Below are positions 44,830-54,595 of a DNA stretch of 64,000 bases, in pieces; position 1 is the stretch's first letter; each line of letters begins with the position of its first letter. A program made the translations under genes and the position numbers. Under the pieces are notes generated by a model. It was given only the letters and a program-made list of their open reading frames with translations, was not told the DNA's origin and did no database searches. This DNA is from Algoriphagus marinus (GTDB lineage: Bacteria; Bacteroidota; Bacteroidia; Cytophagales; Cyclobacteriaceae): assembly GCF_001936475.1 (NCBI RefSeq), contig NZ_MSPQ01000007.1, forward strand, positions 186,001 to 250,000, read 5' to 3'.

Positions 44830-45648
44830 GTGAAATTGACCTTCTTATTTTTTCTAATTCTCCCTTTTCTCTGTTTAGCTCAAACTCCCAATTTTGACTA
44901 TGGAACTAAGTCGGATCAGGCCCGTGAGGCTTACCTCCGAGGCTGGGAAGAAATTTTGGATTTGGGTGAATGGACTAAAGCTGAGGAATCTTATCGAGAA
45001 GCAGCGAGGCTTGATCCTGAGTTTCTATTGGCTTGGGCACAGGTGGGAAGAATCAGTAATGATCCTGCAGAGCGAGCTTCCATTTATAACAAACTCAAAA
45101 GTATTCAGGCTGATTCTTCCTGGGAATCCAAACTTTTGGAAGTATATCTGGGAAGCTTGGAATTGATCGACTCAAAGGACCGTGGAATAGCAATCAACCC
45201 TGAACAAGTGACTCATTTCTATGAAGCTTCCTTCAAAAATTTTGGGGATTTTTTAGACCTATATCCGAGAGAAATCTATGTCCGAGCCGAATACATTGAA
45301 GTAATTCATAGTATCCATGGAGCTGCCGCTGCCTTGGACAGCATTCAATCGGATGAGAATCTTGGAATAGAAAGCAACCCATTTTTAATCAGCTACAAAT
45401 CTCAATTATGGGCCGAATTAAAAGATTTCGACAAAGCAGAAGAAGCTTTGGAAGAGCTCAAAAAGAGACTTTCAAGTAATGGATTTCCTTCCATCGCATT
45501 TACTGAGGCGATATTAAACTTTGAAATGGGAGAATGGAAAAAAGCTGAATTCTTGGTGAACCAAACACTTTCATTGGATTCGAAACATACCCTCGCTAAA
45601 AGGTTAAAAAAGCAAATTGAGGATCGATTGAAAAATCAAAAAGACTAG
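44830..45648 (+). CDS. Exported TPR-repeat protein
   Basis: A 272-residue protein starting most likely at GTG 44830, which gives a clean signal peptide (KLTFLFFLILPFLCLAQ) eleven bases after the DUF1080 stop; an alternative GTG at 44809 would overlap that gene. It has helical TPR-like motifs (TKSDQAREAYLRGWEEIL, WTKAEESYREAARLDPEF, FDKAEEALEELKKR, WKKAEFLVNQTLSLDSKHTLA). TPR proteins act as interaction scaffolds; a partner is not identifiable, though the DUF1080 lipoprotein is an obvious candidate. Confidence 0.75.
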   Translation: MKLTFLFFLILPFLCLAQTPNFDYGTKSDQAREAYLRGWEEILDLGEWTKAEESYREAARLDPEFLLAWAQVGRISNDPAERASIYNKLKSIQADSSWESKLLEVYLGSLELIDSKDRGIAINPEQVTHFYEASFKNFGDFLDLYPREIYVRAEYIEVIHSIHGAAAALDSIQSDENLGIESNPFLISYKSQLWAELKDFDKAEEALEELKKRLSSNGFPSIAFTEAILNFEMGEWKKAEFLVNQTLSLDSKHTLAKRLKKQIEDRLKNQKD

Positions 45649-45666
45649 ATTCTACCTAGCCTTTTT
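45638..45666. terminator. Probable bidirectional terminator between the TPR and TlpA-like genes
   Basis: Imperfect stem AAAAAG-a-CTAG (45638-45648) with CTAG-c-CTTTTT (45656-45666) around ATTCTAC. It overlaps the TPR stop codon and lies between two convergent genes. Confidence 0.55.
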
Positions 45667-45691
45667 GATCTATTTTAAATTTGATTTTCAA

Positions 45692-47650
45692 TTACTCAGG
45701 ATCGATCCCTTGCTTCGAAAATGATTTCAATTGCTTCACCAATGCATCTCCTGAACTTGGTCTGTTAATTCCCTCCCGCACCAGTTTACCCTCTTTGGTG
45801 ATAAGCAGGTAAGTCGGGAAACCGGCTATTTCAACTTCTTTGTCAAAGATTTGATATTGCTTGGCATTCAAGAAGTAATTATCCCCGGTCAACTCAAACT
45901 TTTTAACCATGGTGGTAAAGGCTTCCTCCGAGGATTGGGCACAGAGATACACAAACACCACATCTTCTAAATCTTGGCTTTTGAGTTCCTTCAAATAGCT
46001 GAATTCAGAAATACAAGGTCCACACCAAGTAGCCCACACATCCACATAGACGACTTTTCCTTTGTGCTTTTCTTTGATTTGAAATAAGATGTTTTCAGTT
46101 GATTCGGAGATTTCCACACCGGTAACAAACTTCTTATTCTTCAAAATTTCGAAGTCAGCCACATCTTCCAAAATCCCTTTTTTTATTGCAGGATTGAGGT
46201 CCAAATGATCTAAATCAGCGAGAATATTCTCGGGAACATCCAAGCCACTACTTAGAAAATTTTGGTCTATAAAAACAGCTACAACACTTGAACCCAAGAA
46301 TGGATTATAAGTACCCAGCTTCTTTTTTAGAATCTCCCAGTTCGCTTCCTGATAAAGAGGCATCAACACCTCACTGTATTGCTTAAAAAGGGCTGTAATT
46401 TCAGGATTCATTTGCATGGCATCATTGGGAACGTTCCGATCCACTTGACTTGCCTTCCAATCCTCGATTTTGCTCATCGTGGAATCGGGAAAGTTTTCTG
46501 ACTTTAAGAATTCATAAACCTTATCGATATAACTATCCATTAGTTCCTTTCGATTCCCTTGCGCTGAGGACATGGCTATTTCACGAACAAAACCTGGATA
46601 TTCTGTAGCCATCATTTCTTCTACCTCATTATTGACTAGACTCAAGGCTTTGGATCTATATTCTTCCGAGACTTTTGCCAATTCTATCGGGCCTCCTCCA
46701 GGTTTCATTCCACTAAGCCAGATGTACCGCATCATGTCATCAGCAGCATTGATTCGGGTATTTCTAAAGCTAAAATCTTTGATTATCGGACTCACTTCCA
46801 CAGAATCAAAGTAATTGGAATAAAATTGTTGATGTCGCTCCATCAACTTGAGTCTATAAGCTTGGTAAGCATCCGCATCAAGTGACTTGACCATGCTGTC
46901 ATTTTCGAAATAGGCTCTGATTTTCATGAACTCGGGGTTCAGTAGTCGGTGCTCCTCATTTTCTAAGGCTAAGTCCCCCATAAAATCCAACTGCTTCACT
47001 TGATACCAAGATTCATAGCCGTTTACTGAAAATGATGCTTCATCGATTATCAGGCCTTGTTTTGCGCCTGGCTTAGAAATCATTGTAGTGAAAGCTTCGC
47101 CTGCTCTTATCATGATACTTTGCGGAACCTCCAAAGGAAAAATGATTTTGAAGCGTCCCTTTTCATCTACATCTGCCACAAACTTCTTTTGATCATCTGC
47201 AAAAGCGTCATTGTAGATAACTGAAAATGTCTTTGGCATTTCACCTTTTGGAATGATGACACCTTGCAACATGACCTGATCCATTCTCAGAAAATCACCC
47301 GCAATCGATGCGGTAGAGCGTGGTTTATTGGACGTGCTAACCTTCTTCTCTAACTGCACCTGATTCGACAAACCATCAAATTCCAGTAAAATATTAGCGC
47401 CTTTTTGCTGAAAGGTAATTTCTGTTTTTCCGTCAGCTTTGCTAAGCTGTAATGCATTTGAATCTACTTCTGTGATCTCCCAGATTTCACCTTGAAACAA
47501 GGCAAAATCATCCTGGACAGCTAGAATCAATTCATTACTTCCGTCGGCGGCATACCATCTTCTTTGGAGTTCACTTTTGATCAATTCCTGCGAAAATGAG
47601 GCTAACGGAAGCAAAAGGAAGATTGCGAGTATTTTTATCGTTCTAATCAT
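45692..47650 (-). CDS. TlpA-like periplasmic thioredoxin-fold protein
   Basis: A 652-residue exported protein with a signal peptide (RTIKILAIFLLLPLASFSQ). A long N-terminal region (to about residue 520) of beta-rich and helical parts has no clear family, and the C-terminal thioredoxin domain carries the redox pair in VDVWATWCGPCISEF near residue 545, with the later cis-Pro segment IAGFPTYLLI. Bacteroidetes have many such proteins with unrelated N-terminal domains. It probably reduces or isomerises disulfides in the periplasm. Stands alone. Confidence 0.88.
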   Translation of the reverse strand: MIRTIKILAIFLLLPLASFSQELIKSELQRRWYAADGSNELILAVQDDFALFQGEIWEITEVDSNALQLSKADGKTEITFQQKGANILLEFDGLSNQVQLEKKVSTSNKPRSTASIAGDFLRMDQVMLQGVIIPKGEMPKTFSVIYNDAFADDQKKFVADVDEKGRFKIIFPLEVPQSIMIRAGEAFTTMISKPGAKQGLIIDEASFSVNGYESWYQVKQLDFMGDLALENEEHRLLNPEFMKIRAYFENDSMVKSLDADAYQAYRLKLMERHQQFYSNYFDSVEVSPIIKDFSFRNTRINAADDMMRYIWLSGMKPGGGPIELAKVSEEYRSKALSLVNNEVEEMMATEYPGFVREIAMSSAQGNRKELMDSYIDKVYEFLKSENFPDSTMSKIEDWKASQVDRNVPNDAMQMNPEITALFKQYSEVLMPLYQEANWEILKKKLGTYNPFLGSSVVAVFIDQNFLSSGLDVPENILADLDHLDLNPAIKKGILEDVADFEILKNKKFVTGVEISESTENILFQIKEKHKGKVVYVDVWATWCGPCISEFSYLKELKSQDLEDVVFVYLCAQSSEEAFTTMVKKFELTGDNYFLNAKQYQIFDKEVEIAGFPTYLLITKEGKLVREGINRPSSGDALVKQLKSFSKQGIDPE

Positions 47651-47878
47651 AAACTAAAAGATTTAAAAATTTGAACTAATAAATCAAATAATATTTAAGA
47701 AGTCAAAAGTAAGGGTTAGAAAAAATCGGATTTAGTTAAAAATTAACAAGCTTTTAGAAAAGAAGCTGAAAACAAATCCAAAACGGTCAACTCTATTTAA
47801 GACGATTCAAACTGCTCTCTGAAAACTGCTAACTACCTACTGCCCTCTGAGAACTGCTCACTGTGAACTGAATACTGC
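47651..47878. other. Intergenic region with CTGCTCACTG-type short repeats
   Basis: 228 bp between the TlpA-like gene and arfB. The stretch 47810-47880 is made of ACTGC(T/C)-rich short repeats, the same kind of low-complexity DNA that runs into the end of the CHY gene at 5350-5430. No gene or strong terminator. Confidence 0.45.
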
Positions 47879-48310
47879 CTACTCTCGCTTCCAGCTTCGG
47901 TTGGCTTTCTTCTCCGCATTGACTTTCTTGGATTTTAATCGCTTTTCGATAGCACCTTTCCCAGGCTTAGTCGCTTTTCGTACTTTCTTTTGTTCGAAAG
48001 CCTTGCGGAGCAACTCATTAAACTTTTTGATTGTGATCTCCTTATTCAAAAGTTGAGAGCGCTTTTCCTGAGCCGTTATCTGCAAAATCCCAGCCTCCGT
48101 AATCTTATTTTTCAGCTTGTTAAAAAGGATGCTTTTCTCCTCCTCAGTGAGATTTGGAGATGCAGCAATATCAAAGTTGAGCTGCACTTTAGTCTCTACT
48201 TTATTGACATTTTGCCCACCTGGACCTCCACTTCGAGAAGTCTGAAATTGAAATTCAGATAGGAAAACTCCTTCCAAAATCCTTTTTTTAATAGAACTGG
48301 AAGTGCTCAT
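47879..48310 (-). CDS. arfB: Alternative ribosome-rescue factor ArfB (release-factor-like)
   Basis: A 143-residue peptidyl-tRNA hydrolase that frees stalled ribosomes. It has the GGQ catalytic loop (RSGGPGGQNVNKVETKV, residues 27-43) and the basic C-terminal tail (KKVRKATKPGKGAIEKRLKSK) that enters the mRNA channel. It lacks the stop-codon-recognition domains of RF1/RF2 and has the length of ArfB/YaeJ. Starts at ATG 48310; transcribed on its own. Confidence 0.92.
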   Translation of the reverse strand: MSTSSSIKKRILEGVFLSEFQFQTSRSGGPGGQNVNKVETKVQLNFDIAASPNLTEEEKSILFNKLKNKITEAGILQITAQEKRSQLLNKEITIKKFNELLRKAFEQKKVRKATKPGKGAIEKRLKSKKVNAEKKANRSWKRE

Positions 48311-48518
48311 GATAAAAGCGGATAAGATGAGAAAGCGAATAAAATCATTGAAATGCTACCTTTGATTTAAGGGGGGATTTACCCGAAAGTTAATAAATGC
48401 AGCTGAATAGCTCAGCTGTCCTTCGGAATTGACCCTTTATCTAATTTTAAAAGCGGTTTCTCTGAAATATGTTAAATTGTACTATTCAAAACTCGACACT
48501 AACAAACCCTAATAACCT

Positions 48519-49547
48519 ATGAAAACCAGAAGAGATTTTCTCATCAAATCAGCAATGAGCGCAGCAGCCTTAGTCACCGCTCCTACTTGGCTCCAAGGAG
48601 CACCTTCAATTATCCGGAATTTCAACAAACCGAATTCTCTAATCAACGGAGTTCAGATCGGTTGCATCACCTATAGCTTTAGAACTATGCCGGACCAAAG
48701 TGCAGAAGCCACGCTTCGATATGTAAAAGACAGTGGATTAAGCGCGATCGAACTTATGGGTGATCCTGCGGAATCATTTGCTGGTATGCCTGTCTCCCCG
48801 ATCAATCGGATGCGGATGTTTCAGCTTGGTGGAAAAGCACGTCGCGGGGAAGAACTGACTGCAGATGAAACGAAAGAACTTGATGAACTTCGTGCCCAAG
48901 GCGATGCTTACCAGAAAGAAGTAGCCGCTTGGAGAGCTACGGCTGACATGAAGAAGTTTGAGCAATTTCGAAAAATGTACAAAGATGCTGGAGTAAGTAT
49001 CTATGCATTTAAGCCCAGTGCTTTTGGAAAGAATAATACCGATGCTGAGATCGCCTATGGAATGAAAGCAGCAAAAGCACTCGGCGCTTCACATATCACT
49101 TTAGAGCACCCTTCTGATGATGCGCATACGCTCAAGCTTGGAAAAATGGGAGAGCAATATGGAATGGCAGTAGGCTACCATGGTCATGAGCAAGAGACCT
49201 TTACTTTTTGGGATACTGCTCTTACCCAAAGCCCAAAAAACGGACTGAATTTAGATGCAGGTCACTACATCGCAGCGGGACAAACAGATCTTATCCCATT
49301 AATAGAAAAACAGCATAGCAGAATCCTGAGCATGCACACCAAAGACCGAACTACTCCGGCAAACGGCAAAGGCAATGTGGTCTGGGGAACTGGTGATACA
49401 CCAATCGGGGAAATGCTTCAAATGATGAAAAAGAACAAGTATAAATTCCCAGCGACCATAGAATTGGAATATCAAGTTCCTGAAGGTTCTGATGCTGTAA
49501 AAGAAGTACAGAAATGCGTTGAATTCTGCCAGAAGGCCTTAGCGTAA
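48519..49547 (+). CDS. Tat-exported sugar phosphate isomerase/epimerase-like TIM-barrel protein
   Basis: A 342-residue protein with a twin-arginine signal (MKTRRDFLIKSAMSAAALV). The rest is a xylose-isomerase-like TIM barrel: LSAIELMGDP, ITLEHPSDDAHT, VGYHGHEQET, LDAGHYIAAGQT, ILSMHTKDRTT, with the metal-binding Glu/His/Asp spread over these strands. An unusual charged insert (RRGEELTADETKELDELRAQGD) lies near residues 107-130. Periplasmic isomerase/epimerase is the expected activity; substrate unknown. Transcription ends in the hairpin at 49571-49598. Confidence 0.9.
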   Translation: MKTRRDFLIKSAMSAAALVTAPTWLQGAPSIIRNFNKPNSLINGVQIGCITYSFRTMPDQSAEATLRYVKDSGLSAIELMGDPAESFAGMPVSPINRMRMFQLGGKARRGEELTADETKELDELRAQGDAYQKEVAAWRATADMKKFEQFRKMYKDAGVSIYAFKPSAFGKNNTDAEIAYGMKAAKALGASHITLEHPSDDAHTLKLGKMGEQYGMAVGYHGHEQETFTFWDTALTQSPKNGLNLDAGHYIAAGQTDLIPLIEKQHSRILSMHTKDRTTPANGKGNVVWGTGDTPIGEMLQMMKKNKYKFPATIELEYQVPEGSDAVKEVQKCVEFCQKALA

Positions 49548-49570
49548 ATCATAGCTGGATATAAACCAAA

Positions 49571-49598
49571 AAAAACCGAAGCATTCGCTTCGGTTTTT
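49571..49598. terminator. Bidirectional terminator between TIM-barrel and dps genes
   Basis: Perfect 12 bp stem AAAAACCGAAGC (49571-49582) and GCTTCGGTTTTT (49587-49598) with loop ATTC, flanked by A- and T-runs on both sides. Serves the two convergent genes. Confidence 0.9.
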
Positions 49599-49620
49599 TT
49601 TGTAAACTGTATTCTGAAAC

Positions 49621-50112
49621 TTATTTCGAGAACATGGTGAACATCCACATTCGCTTCTCCAAATCACCCAGAAACTGAGTCAATAAATCAGCAGTGGCAA
49701 TGTCTCCGGCTTCATCAGCCATTTTTGCTACGGCTCGATGTGAATGTGCCAAAATTCCCAGTCCATTAATCACATGCTTTACGCATTCCTCACCATTACT
49801 TACATCCGTAATTTCCTTATGAATGGTTTGCTTCAGGTAATCTGAATAGGAATGTAAAGGCACAAAACCTATTGTTACGATTCGCTCGGCAAGCTCATCG
49901 ATATTTTCATACAGTTTGGAGTATAATTCCTCAAACCTCACATGTAGATCAAAGAAATTCTCACCTTTTACATTCCAGTGAAATCCTCGAACATTTTGAT
50001 AGAAGATGTGATAGTCTGATAAAAGATCGTTCAATTTATCGGAGATATGAGTCATCTCCTTGGTATCAAGTTTTAAATGATTGGATAAAGTTGCTTTGCT
50101 TATAGTTTCCAT
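49621..50112 (-). CDS. dps: Dps ferritin-like DNA-protection protein
   Basis: A 163-residue dodecamer-forming mini-ferritin that oxidises and stores iron using peroxide. The intersubunit ferroxidase ligands are in place: His45 and His57 (GFHWNVKG...FFDLH), Asp72 and Glu76 (ENIDELAER), matching the known H31/H43/D58/E62 of E. coli-type Dps at an offset of 14. The N-terminal ~20 residues contain few Lys for DNA binding. Convergent with the TIM-barrel gene; upstream lies the 285 bp promoter region shared with the NtrC gene end. Confidence 0.95.
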   Translation of the reverse strand: METISKATLSNHLKLDTKEMTHISDKLNDLLSDYHIFYQNVRGFHWNVKGENFFDLHVRFEELYSKLYENIDELAERIVTIGFVPLHSYSDYLKQTIHKEITDVSNGEECVKHVINGLGILAHSHRAVAKMADEAGDIATADLLTQFLGDLEKRMWMFTMFSK

Positions 50113-50397
50113 AGTATTTATCGTTTATTAGTTAATTTCTATGCTTTTATAAGTCCAATCGCCATGCCTTGAAAGGTCTTCCAAAGAAGATTTTACAATT
50201 AAGAGGATATAAATCAGAATATTTGGGACTTGCTAAATACTGTAAAATCAGATCGGGGTTTGAAAATCTAACCTTATAGTGGAAGAAAATGAGACGTGAA
50301 AAAAATTCCCCAATCCGTTGAAATTAATCACAAAAAAACTCCCGGATTAAGGGAGCTTTTTCTAGTTTTTTATTCAGATTAAAATTTTTGGCTAAAA

Positions 50398-51813
50398 TTA
50401 AATCTCATACTGCTTCATTTTATTGAATAGCGTTTTGCGATCTATTCCCAATTTTTTGGCAGCTTGAGTTCGATTGTATTTGACCTCTTCGAGCACTTTT
50501 CTCAGTACTTCTGCCTCTGCTTCGGCAGCAGCATCTTTCAGATTTAAGGAGCTTTTTTTAGGCGTTTTTTCCTCAGAATTATCCTGAGAATCAGAAAAGT
50601 TAAACTTCCTTGCGTAGACTAATTCGGGCGGTAAAGCAGAAAGAGTCATTCGATTCCCATCTGTCAATAAAGTGGCGCGTCTAATTACATTTCGCATTTC
50701 ACGAAGGTTTCCAGGCCAATGGTACTCCATAAATACATCCATCACTTCCTGCTCAAATCCAAATACTTTTTTCCCTAACTCCTCATTGGAGAGTTCTAGA
50801 AAATGCGCCGCAAATGCCTCAATATCACCGATACGTTCTCGAAGCGGAGGCACAGTAATACTGAATTCATTGAATCTGAAATATAGATCTTCCCGAAACT
50901 TACCTTCTTGAACAGACTTTCTCAAATCTTCATTTGATGCTACTAAAATTCGCACATCGATTGGTTGATCCTTCGTGCCTCCTATTTTTCGAAGCTTTCG
51001 CTCCTGCACGAGGCGGAGTAGTCCCACTTGAATTTCATAGGAAAGGTTTGAGATTTCATCCAGAAATATTGTCCCTCCATTTGCGAGTTCAAATTGACCT
51101 GGCTTATCTGAGGTGGCACCTGTAAAGGATCCTTTCTCATGCCCCCAAAGCTCACTACCTGCCAATTCTTTGGTCAACGCCCCACAATCAATCGCAACGA
51201 ATGGCTTTCCGGCCCGCTCACTTTGATCATGAATCGTTCTTGCAATATTTTCTTTACCCGCACCACTCTCTCCGTAGATGATCACAGACAACTGAGTCGG
51301 CGCTACCAAGTCAACTTCTTTGTAAAGTCTCTTGGATACTTTTCCAGAACCCTTGAGATAAGATGGATTTCCTGATTTTTGATTTTTTGGGGAAGTTTTT
51401 GACGCTGATTGATTGGCAGAATTACCCTCCTGCCTCTCAGCAGTCTTTGCCAGAGCCCGTTCGATCAGATTTAATATTTCATCTGGAAAAAGTGGTTTGG
51501 TGACGTAGTCAAATGCTCCGTTTTTGATTACTTCCACTGCTATCTTGACATCAGCATATCCTGTGATAATGGCTACTTGAGTATCAGGTGAGATCTCTCT
51601 TACTTTACGGAGAACATCTCTCCCGTCCATGTCTCGAAGTTTAAAATCGCAAAATATCAAATCATAAAAATTAGATTTGATGAGATCCAACCCATCCTTT
51701 CCGGAAATGGTGGTCCTGACTTCGTATCCTTTTTTTGTCAAAAACCGCTCTAAAAGCTGGCAAATGTCAATATTGTCGTCGATTACTAGAATCTTTGCTT
51801 TAATAGAATGCAT
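50398..51813 (-). CDS. NtrC-type sigma-54-dependent response regulator
   Basis: A 471-residue regulator starting at ATG 51813. N-terminal receiver (ILVIDDNIDICQLL, phosphoacceptor Asp in FCDFKLRDMDG), linker rich in Ser/Lys/Asn, AAA+ domain with Walker A GESGAGKENIA, the sigma-54-contacting loop as GSFTGA (Ser for Ala, a seen variant), Walker B GGTIFLDEI, arginine-rich sensor II region, and a Fis-type HTH (NRTQAAKKLGIDRKTLFNKM). It activates sigma-54 promoters. Two bases... separate it from the receiver gene upstream by five bases, so they are one transcript. Confidence 0.93.
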   Translation of the reverse strand: MHSIKAKILVIDDNIDICQLLERFLTKKGYEVRTTISGKDGLDLIKSNFYDLIFCDFKLRDMDGRDVLRKVREISPDTQVAIITGYADVKIAVEVIKNGAFDYVTKPLFPDEILNLIERALAKTAERQEGNSANQSASKTSPKNQKSGNPSYLKGSGKVSKRLYKEVDLVAPTQLSVIIYGESGAGKENIARTIHDQSERAGKPFVAIDCGALTKELAGSELWGHEKGSFTGATSDKPGQFELANGGTIFLDEISNLSYEIQVGLLRLVQERKLRKIGGTKDQPIDVRILVASNEDLRKSVQEGKFREDLYFRFNEFSITVPPLRERIGDIEAFAAHFLELSNEELGKKVFGFEQEVMDVFMEYHWPGNLREMRNVIRRATLLTDGNRMTLSALPPELVYARKFNFSDSQDNSEEKTPKKSSLNLKDAAAEAEAEVLRKVLEEVKYNRTQAAKKLGIDRKTLFNKMKQYEI

Positions 51814-51818
51814 TTTTG

Positions 51819-52178
51819 TCAAATCTGATTTTGAACTAATTCATTTAATTTAGAAATACTGAAGGGCTTACTTAAAAAATCAAAAGCGCCGTTTTTCATT
51901 GCTTCTTTTCGAACTTCCTGATTATCGAAAGCACTCATCATGATGATTTTTTTTTCATACCCATTTTTAAATGATTTCAATTCTTTCAAACCATTACCAT
52001 CAGGTAAGTTTACATCTAAAAAAATCATACCCGGAGCTTTTTGTCTGAAGAGATGAATGCCTTCCTGCAAAGTCCCTGCAGAAAGAACTGTAAACCCTTT
52101 CCGAGTCAAAAACCTCGCTAAAAGCGTTCGGATTTCCACCTCATCATCAACTACCAGGATCAAATTTTCTTTGGTCAC
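51819..52178 (-). CDS. Single-domain response regulator (receiver)
   Basis: A 119-residue receiver with acidic pocket VVDDEVEIR, phosphoacceptor Asp in FLDVNLPDGNG (near residue 54), the switch Ser in MMSAF and Lys in LSKPFSISKL. No output domain. It lies five bases ahead of the NtrC-type gene and is very similar in its receiver; it may be a phosphate sink or relay for the kinases at 53115-56500. Confidence 0.9.
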   Translation of the reverse strand: MTKENLILVVDDEVEIRTLLARFLTRKGFTVLSAGTLQEGIHLFRQKAPGMIFLDVNLPDGNGLKELKSFKNGYEKKIIMMSAFDNQEVRKEAMKNGAFDFLSKPFSISKLNELVQNQI

Positions 52179-52263
52179 ATCTATTTCCGTTTACTTCTTC
52201 CAATTAGTTTAAAAGTATAAAAAAGAGTTGAAGTCAGAGGACTTCAACTCTTACAAGACTGGT

Positions 52264-52515
52264 TTAGGTAGCATTTTTCACTGACTCAACAGCCTTTTTA
52301 GCTACATCTTTAGAAGCTTTCAACTGTTCCTGACTTACTTTCAAAGCCTTATTCCCAAGATCTCCTGCAGTCTTTTTAAGATCTGCTATCACGCTGTTTA
52401 ATTTTTTCTGTTGTGGAGCAAATTGTTCTTTATTTCGATAGAAATATGCTCCGACCAATACTCCTGCAAGCAATCCACTCATCCAGAGTGTCAAGTTTAT
52501 GTTTTCCTTTTTCAT
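52264..52515 (-). CDS. YtxH-like small membrane-anchored stress protein
   Basis: An 83-residue protein with one N-terminal membrane helix (LWMSGLLAGVLVGAYFY, residues 11-27) and a long amphipathic Lys/Ala-rich helix (LNSVIADLKKTAGDLGNKALK, EQLKASKDVAKKAVESVKN). This is the layout of YtxH-family general stress proteins. It lies 14 bp from the CsbD gene in the same direction. Confidence 0.8.
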   Translation of the reverse strand: MKKENINLTLWMSGLLAGVLVGAYFYRNKEQFAPQQKKLNSVIADLKKTAGDLGNKALKVSQEQLKASKDVAKKAVESVKNAT

Positions 52516-52529
52516 GGTAGTTTTAGTTT

Positions 52530-52715
52530 TTAAAGTTTGGTAATTTCTTCTTGAATTTCAGACTTCGTCTTTCCGACTTTTTTCTGGATCAGCCCCCAAA
52601 TTTCATCTTCTTGACCTTCAGTAAATGTCAGATCGTCATCAGTCAATTCGCTATATTTTTGCTTTAATTTTCCTTTGAGTACATTCCAGTTACCTTTCAA
52701 TTCAGTGTTGTTCAT
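52530..52715 (-). CDS. CsbD-family stress protein
   Basis: A 61-residue protein: MNNTELKGNWNVLKGKLKQKYSELTDDDL opening with the LKGNW...GKLKQ signature and the EGQEDEIWGLIQKKVGKTK middle of CsbD/DUF883-like stress proteins. Highly charged and probably partly disordered. Second in the row of small stress genes. Confidence 0.9.
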   Translation of the reverse strand: MNNTELKGNWNVLKGKLKQKYSELTDDDLTFTEGQEDEIWGLIQKKVGKTKSEIQEEITKL

Positions 52716-52774
52716 GATGTAGTTGGTTTAAGTTAAAATAATAAAATTTATTTAGTTTAATAGGGCAATTCGCA

Positions 52775-52927
52775 TTAGATACTTCGCCCGGAAATCAATC
52801 TGAATAATACAGCAATCACTGCTATGACCAAAAGAACGTGTATTAGACCTGATGCACTGTAAGCAAATACTCCGATAAGCCATCCTATAACGAGGATAAT
52901 TGCGATGTAATACAATAATGAATTCAT
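52775..52927 (-). CDS. lmo0937-family small membrane protein
   Basis: A 50-residue gene read from ATG 52927 to TAA at 52775-52777. Translation: NSLLYYIAIILVIGWLIGVF, then AYSASGLIHVLLVIAVIAVL, then FRLISGRSI, i.e. two membrane helices joined by a short turn. This pattern is the lmo0937 family, which is linked with envelope or general stress genes and often stands beside CsbD. It is 60 bp upstream of the csbD gene on the same strand. Confidence 0.85.
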   Translation of the reverse strand: MNSLLYYIAIILVIGWLIGVFAYSASGLIHVLLVIAVIAVLFRLISGRSI

Positions 52928-53114
52928 AGTGCTTTATTTAGGTGGATTGATTGATTATGATATTTATGGTTCAAGGCTTGTGCCGTTAAGGTCAAAGGGA
53001 ATAAAAAGCAAGTCTAAAACCCCTAAAATGGGTTTTTAAGCTATTTATCGCAGAACCAAAACCTAAAATCCAGTCAGAAATTGAGTAAAAAATTCCCCAA
53101 TTGGGGTAATAATT

Positions 53115-54548
53115 ATGAAAATAGAGAAAGCTCCCAAATTAGAAAAAGTAAAAACCTATTCGATTATTACACTTGTTTTGGTAATACTTGGCAGCGCCAT
53201 TTCCTTTTGGGTTGCAAATAGAATAGATTATTACACCGCAGAATTGGTTCACACTGAGGAAGTTTTACAAAGCACAGATAAATTATATGCGACAATACTT
53301 GAGCGAGAAACCAGCATCAGAGGCTATTTATTAACTGGAAATGAAGATTTTTTAGCAAACTATGAAAACTCAATCACCAATGGTAGGGAGGTTTTCAATC
53401 ACATCCTCAACTTAACGGAGGATAATCCGGTCCAACAAAATTACCTGCAGGAGCTAAATATATTCATGAAACAGAGACTGGATGTTTTTGAACGATCTAA
53501 AGAATATTACAAAATAAATAAGACTCTAGATGGTTTTTTAAACAACAGTAAAGTCGAAGATGCGGTAAATGGACACATCTCAATAAAAAACCTTATTAAT
53601 CAAATCAATGCTGAGGAAGAACGCATATTGATCCAACGAAATGAAATATTGATTAATAATGTCAACGCCCTACCTTTCATAGTAGGCTTGATTTCATTCT
53701 TCTCCATACTAATGGGAGCCCTCACCCTATTCTCCATATTTCATTATAACAGGGCTTCAAAAATCAACGATCAAAAAATCAAAAATTATCAGGAGACACT
53801 CAAAGAAAAAATCGAATTACTTAATGAGTCAAATAACGAATTGAAGCAATTTGCTTACATCGCCTCTCATGATCTTCAGGAGCCACTTCGGAAAATAACC
53901 TCATTCTCTGATCTACTCAAGGAGCAGTTTGATGAAAAACTGGAAGGAGAAGGAAAGCACTATATGGAGCGAATAACTGCCTCAGCAAACCGTATGCGAC
54001 AATTGATCACTGACCTTTTGGAATACAGCAGAGCTGGCCGTGATTCAATGGAATCGATCAAAATGATCAATTTAGAAGACATTCTAGATTCAGTTTTAGA
54101 TGATCTGGAAATATCAATTACGGAGAAAGACGCAAAAATTAAATATGAAAATCTACCTACAATTGAAGGGAAAGAAACTGAATTGAGACAGGTTTTTCAA
54201 AATTTGATTTCCAACTCCTTGAAGTTTTCCCAGGCAGGAATAGCTCCTGAAATCACTATAACGGCTAGTAATGCGCCTATAGAATTAATTTCGAAATATG
54301 CTCAACTAGATCAATCTATTAATTATTATTTGATCAAGGTTGCCGATAATGGTATCGGCTTTGATCAAGACTATGCGGATACTATTTTCACTATCTTCCA
54401 GAGACTTCATGGAAAAAGTGAATTTGAAGGAACAGGAATTGGACTCTCTATAACACGGAAAATCATTGAGAAAAACAATGGACTTATCCTTGCCGAGGGT
54501 AAACCAGAAATCGGAGCAACTTTCATAATAATCCTTCCTAAACCCTAG
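53115..54548 (+). CDS. CHASE3-domain sensor histidine kinase
   Basis: A 477-residue membrane kinase. A first membrane helix (residues 17-34), a CHASE3 periplasmic sensor (ILERETSIRGYLLTGNEDFLANYE near 57-80), a second helix (LPFIVGLISFFSILMGALTLFSIF, about 187-210), a coiled coil, and the HisKA phosphoacceptor His in FAYIASHDLQEPLRK, followed by N, G1 and G2 boxes (NLISNSLKFS, VADNGIGFDQ, GTGIGLSITRKIIEKN). Divergent from the stress cluster; 47 bp ahead of a receiver gene. It is the first of three two-component genes in a row. Confidence 0.93.
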   Translation: MKIEKAPKLEKVKTYSIITLVLVILGSAISFWVANRIDYYTAELVHTEEVLQSTDKLYATILERETSIRGYLLTGNEDFLANYENSITNGREVFNHILNLTEDNPVQQNYLQELNIFMKQRLDVFERSKEYYKINKTLDGFLNNSKVEDAVNGHISIKNLINQINAEEERILIQRNEILINNVNALPFIVGLISFFSILMGALTLFSIFHYNRASKINDQKIKNYQETLKEKIELLNESNNELKQFAYIASHDLQEPLRKITSFSDLLKEQFDEKLEGEGKHYMERITASANRMRQLITDLLEYSRAGRDSMESIKMINLEDILDSVLDDLEISITEKDAKIKYENLPTIEGKETELRQVFQNLISNSLKFSQAGIAPEITITASNAPIELISKYAQLDQSINYYLIKVADNGIGFDQDYADTIFTIFQRLHGKSEFEGTGIGLSITRKIIEKNNGLILAEGKPEIGATFIIILPKP

Positions 54549-54595
54549 AATAGGAAAACCAACTAAGACAAATATAATTTTTCAAAATCCATCTA